This document shows positions 61,729-64,000 of a DNA stretch of 64,000 nucleotides, piece by piece. The translations under genes and the position numbers were made by a program. This DNA comes from Kitasatospora phosalacinea (GTDB taxonomy: Bacteria > Actinomycetota > Actinomycetes > Streptomycetales > Streptomycetaceae), in contig NZ_JNWZ01000032.1 in the NCBI RefSeq assembly GCF_000716545.1, positions 12,463 to 76,462 on the forward strand, read 5' to 3'. The first letter of the stretch is position 1. Every line of letters begins with the position of its first letter. The notes below the pieces were generated by a model. That model did not search any database. It had not been told where the DNA came from and was given only the letters and a program-made list of their open reading frames with translations.

Positions 61729-62073
61729 ATGGACTTGATCGGAGACGTCAAGCACCTCGTCGGCGACGTGGCCAAGGTCGGCGAGGACATCATCATGGCG
61801 CCGGCCGAGATCGCGCACTGGGCGCTCAGCAAGATGTTCGGCGACGCCGACGCGGAGCTGAACAAGATCGCCCAGGAGCTGGCGGAGCTGGGCAAGCAGG
61901 TCGACGCCCTCGGCCGCGACGTCAACGCCGTGCTCGGCGGGATGACCTGGCACGGCGCCGCCGCGGACGCCTTCATCGCGCACGCGCAGGGGCGGGTGCG
62001 CGAGTTGAACTCCGTCGCGGACGAACTCGGACAGCTGAGCGGCTCGGTCAAGCAGCTCGCGAACGTCCTGTAG
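61729..62073 (+). CDS. WXG100-family protein
   Basis: A 114-residue helical protein with the central turn MTWHGAAADAFIAHAQGRVR, in which Trp-His-Gly is the WXG motif. Two long helices flank the turn, as in EsxA-type proteins exported by type VII secretion. An N-terminal 35-residue segment (GDVKHLVGDVAKVGEDIIMA) is longer than in minimal WXG100 proteins. It is followed 41 bases later by a longer WXG-type protein with an enzyme domain, the likely secretion partner. No type VII machinery gene lies in the window. Confidence 0.85.
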   Translation: MDLIGDVKHLVGDVAKVGEDIIMAPAEIAHWALSKMFGDADAELNKIAQELAELGKQVDALGRDVNAVLGGMTWHGAAADAFIAHAQGRVRELNSVADELGQLSGSVKQLANVL

Positions 62074-62114
62074 CGCTTCCCGTACGGGGGCGAGAACGAG
62101 GAGGCGCCAGACAG

Positions 62115-63212
62115 ATGGCGGGGAGTCAGTTCGGTTTCCAGGTCGGGGAACTGCAGAAGATCCAGCGGGACTTCGAGCAGGTGAACCAGCGCATGGAGGA
62201 GATGACCGGGAAGATCGGGCAGATCAAGGCGACGATCGCGAAGGCGGCCGCCACGGACGTCTTCTCCGGCGGGATCCTCGGGGTCCTGGGCGCGGGGAAG
62301 ATCCTGGCGGAGGTCGCGGGGGACGTGCGGGACATCAACGCGCGGGCCGAGGCGCTGGCCGCGGCGAAGGAGAAGCTCACCAAGGAGCTGGGCGAGGACG
62401 CGGCGAAGATCAAGAAGATGGTCGCCGCGTACGAGGAGGTCGAGCGGAAGATCGCCGAGGACCTCAAGCGCAAGCACAGCGAGCAGCCGAAGCCGCCCGC
62501 GCCCAAGTCGCCCGGCACCGGGATCGACGGCGGGGCCGGCGGCGGTGGCGGCGGTGGCGGGAGTCACAGGCCGCAGCCGACCTCGCCCGGACACGGCGGC
62601 GGTGGCGGTGGTGGCACCGGCGGCGGTGACGGCGGGACGGGCACGGTGGTCGGCGGTCCGGGCGGGAAGTTCGACGGCCCGAAGCTCAAGGACCACTCGA
62701 CCGGCGACTGGAAGACCAAGATCACCAACGGCAACAGCTGGGACGCCTGGTCCGGCCGCCGGCACCGGAAGAACGGCGAGGGCCTCGGCGTCCTGGCCCG
62801 GCCCAACCTCGACGGGCTGTCCGCCGAGCGCAAGGCCATGGTGGAACGCGCCCTGGAGCGCGCCGAGCACAAGCTCGGCTACAGCCAGGGCGCCGTCACC
62901 AACGGCTACCGGGTCGACTGCTCGGGCCTGGTCTCCTGCGCCTGGGGCCTGCCCGGCCCCGGCCTCAACACCTGGGGCCTGATGGGCGGCAACGTCTCCC
63001 ACCACATCACCAAGGCCGACCTCAAGCCCGGCGACGCGATGATCTCCGGCGACCACACCATCCTGTTCGCGGGCTGGGCGGACGCCGCGCACACCAGGTA
63101 CATCGGCATCGAGGACAGCGGCGACGCGGGCATGGTCTCCCGGGAGATCCCCTACCCGTACTTCCACGGCGGATCGGCCTACCAGCCCTACCGCCGCAAC
63201 GGCGTCGACTGA
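62115..63212 (+). CDS. WXG100-like protein fused to an NlpC/P60 (C40) peptidase, effector candidate
   Basis: A 365-residue protein with an N-terminal helical part (about 1-125, coiled: LQKIQRDFEQVNQRMEEMTG). A Gly-rich linker (about 139-185) contains two runs of seven or eight glycines. The C-terminal domain carries the catalytic Cys269 in RVDCSGLVSCAWGLPGPG and His314 in SGDHTILFAGW, with the third polar residue probably in YIGIEDSGD. That pattern is the NlpC/P60 cysteine hydrolase that cuts peptidoglycan peptides. It has no signal peptide. Export by a type VII system with the adjacent WXG100 protein is the best explanation. No immunity gene is obvious. Confidence 0.83.
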   Translation: MAGSQFGFQVGELQKIQRDFEQVNQRMEEMTGKIGQIKATIAKAAATDVFSGGILGVLGAGKILAEVAGDVRDINARAEALAAAKEKLTKELGEDAAKIKKMVAAYEEVERKIAEDLKRKHSEQPKPPAPKSPGTGIDGGAGGGGGGGGSHRPQPTSPGHGGGGGGGTGGGDGGTGTVVGGPGGKFDGPKLKDHSTGDWKTKITNGNSWDAWSGRRHRKNGEGLGVLARPNLDGLSAERKAMVERALERAEHKLGYSQGAVTNGYRVDCSGLVSCAWGLPGPGLNTWGLMGGNVSHHITKADLKPGDAMISGDHTILFAGWADAAHTRYIGIEDSGDAGMVSREIPYPYFHGGSAYQPYRRNGVD

Positions 63213-63240
63213 CGCCGGTACGGGTCGACCGGCGGCACCC

Positions 63241-63274
63241 CGACAGGCCCGGCCCGCGCGGGCCGGGCCTGTCG
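63241..63274. terminator. Terminator after the effector candidate
   Basis: A perfect inverted repeat of 16-base arms (CGACAGGCCCGGCCCG and complement) with a two-base centre lies 29 bases past the stop. It closes the WXG100 pair. Confidence 0.74.
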
Positions 63275-63432
63275 CGGTGGGGGACGGCGCGGGCGACCGG
63301 GAGCGGCACGTCGTGCCGTCCGGCGGCCGGGCGGGCGCGGCGCGCACCCGGGCGGTCATCCCGGAGGACTCCGGCGGGCCGACCGCGGTCCGGGGCACCG
63401 GGAACCGCGGGCCGTCCGGTTAGGGTGGACGG

Positions 63433-63876
63433 ATGAGCGATCATCAGCGGCCCGGGTACGAGGCGGATCCGGCACAGGTCCACCCGGTGGCCCGGGTCGT
63501 CTTCGGCGTGGCCGGGACGGTGCTCATCGTGGTCGGCGTGGTGCTGCTGGTCCTGCCCGGCCCCGGCATGCTCCTGCTGCTGGCCGGCATGGTGCTGGTC
63601 GCCCGCGCGGTGCCGGCCTTCGCCCGCTTCGTGGAGCCGGTCCGCGTCAAGGCCATGCAGGGCGTCGAGGCGAGTGTCGCCTCCCCCTGGCGGATCGCGG
63701 GTTCGGTCCTCGCCGGACTCGGCCTGATCGCCGCGGGCGTCGTCGCCGGGGTCGTCCCCTCGCTCCCCTTCGCGGGCTGGGCGACGGGGACCAGCCTGAT
63801 CCTCTCGGGCCTCATCCTGCTGGGCCTCCTGGCCTGGAGCCACCGCCGGGTGCACGGGCCCCGCAGCGGGCGCTGA
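63433..63876 (+). CDS. PGPGW-type membrane protein
   Basis: A 147-residue protein with four membrane segments in two pairs. The motif LLVLPGPGMLLLLAGMVLVA in the first pair matches the family of putative transmembrane proteins named after PGPGW. An arginine-rich tail (SHRRVHGPRSGR) ends it. The function is unknown. It lies 220 bases after the effector candidate beyond a terminator, so it is unlikely to be its immunity protein, although its membrane location does not rule that out. Confidence 0.8.
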   Translation: MSDHQRPGYEADPAQVHPVARVVFGVAGTVLIVVGVVLLVLPGPGMLLLLAGMVLVARAVPAFARFVEPVRVKAMQGVEASVASPWRIAGSVLAGLGLIAAGVVAGVVPSLPFAGWATGTSLILSGLILLGLLAWSHRRVHGPRSGR

Positions 63877-63922
63877 CCGGGCACGCGCCTCCGGACAGGG
63901 CCTAGATGATTGATGCGAAGGG

Positions 63923-64000
63923 TTAGTGGTCGTAGGCGGTCAGCGAGCGCATGACGGGTTGGCCGGTGTGGTCGTTGTGCCAGATCGCGGTGGTCAGGGC
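63923..64000 (-). mobile_element. Insertion sequence, 3' end of a DDE transposase gene
   Basis: The minus strand encodes ALTTAIWHNDHTGQPVMRSL followed by TAYDH and a TAA stop. The ending IWHN...RSLxAYDH is that of transposases I associate with the IS982 family in Streptomyces. The rest lies beyond the window. The 20 bases before the stop (CCTAGATGATTGATGCGAAG) are AT-rich against the context and may include the terminal inverted repeat, placing the element edge near 63900, 25 to 45 bases from the PGPGW gene. Confidence 0.6.

Noticed and set aside
57444..63212. A 1,922-codon plus-strand frame running antisense through hrpA
   Set aside because: It is the complement of hrpA, open because of GC-rich codon bias. 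Only its last part, from 62115, is a real gene.

Overview
The window is high-GC (about 72-73 percent by eye) linear-chromosome-type actinobacterial DNA from the family Streptomycetaceae (Streptomyces or Kitasatospora). The evidence is codon use with G or C at almost every third position, many GTG and TTG starts, leaderless promoters, a 68-residue BldC, a Dyp-peroxidase/Sco/PCu(A)C copper locus of the type known in Streptomyces lividans, DUF3073, a valine dehydrogenase, and the block purF-purM-DUF3073-vdh-hypothetical-bldC-tRNA-hrpA, which I recall as conserved in Streptomyces. It reads as core-chromosome sequence with small accessory patches. There is no prophage, CRISPR array, rRNA operon or biosynthetic gene cluster.

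Layout. 1-4.9 kb: the end of a multi-pass membrane protein, then an operon of four related single-pass proteins closed by a strong hairpin. 5-8.6 kb: two ABC ATPase/permease pairs. 8.6-11.3 kb: a GntR regulator with an MFS transporter, next to a decayed FtsX-like permease. 11.8-17.4 kb: an LCP cell-wall ligase, a HAD phosphatase, serS and pheA. The 0.7-kb serS-pheA gap carries a cluster of DnaA boxes. 17.6-23.9 kb: extracellular copper handling (DyP peroxidase, CopC-CopD fusion, PCu(A)C, Sco, YcnI, a polytopic membrane protein). 24-31.9 kb: an RsbW-like kinase, an MFS exporter, a YCII protein, a TetR/hydrolase pair with an operator, small proteins, a PP2C-like protein and a maltokinase-cap protein. 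32-35.5 kb: a SigE-family sigma factor with its membrane partner, a secreted propeller protein and an Excalibur protein. 35.8-42.9 kb: pirin, an SseB-like protein, an acyl-CoA dehydrogenase, an M18 aminopeptidase and a thioredoxin-NHL protein. 43-48 kb: two tandem bulb-type lectins, two phosphotransferases, a LURP-one-like protein and DUF350. 48.1-53.3 kb: purA, a diacylglycerol-kinase-like gene, purF and purM. 53.4-63.9 kb: DUF3073, vdh, a hypothetical, bldC, tRNA-Asp, hrpA, a WXG100 protein with a WXG/NlpC-P60 effector candidate, and a PGPGW protein. The last 78 bases are the 3' end of a transposase.

Several regions look functionally linked. The copper genes probably load extracytoplasmic cuproenzymes. 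The tandem lectins share a 16-bp palindrome and are the clearest recent duplication. The WXG100 pair looks like type VII secretion cargo without its machinery. The DnaA-box cluster most likely titrates the initiator, like the D78 cluster described in S. coelicolor.

Start codons were chosen from ribosome-binding sites, leaderless -10 elements and gene overlaps. Family names come from motifs read by eye, without database searches.
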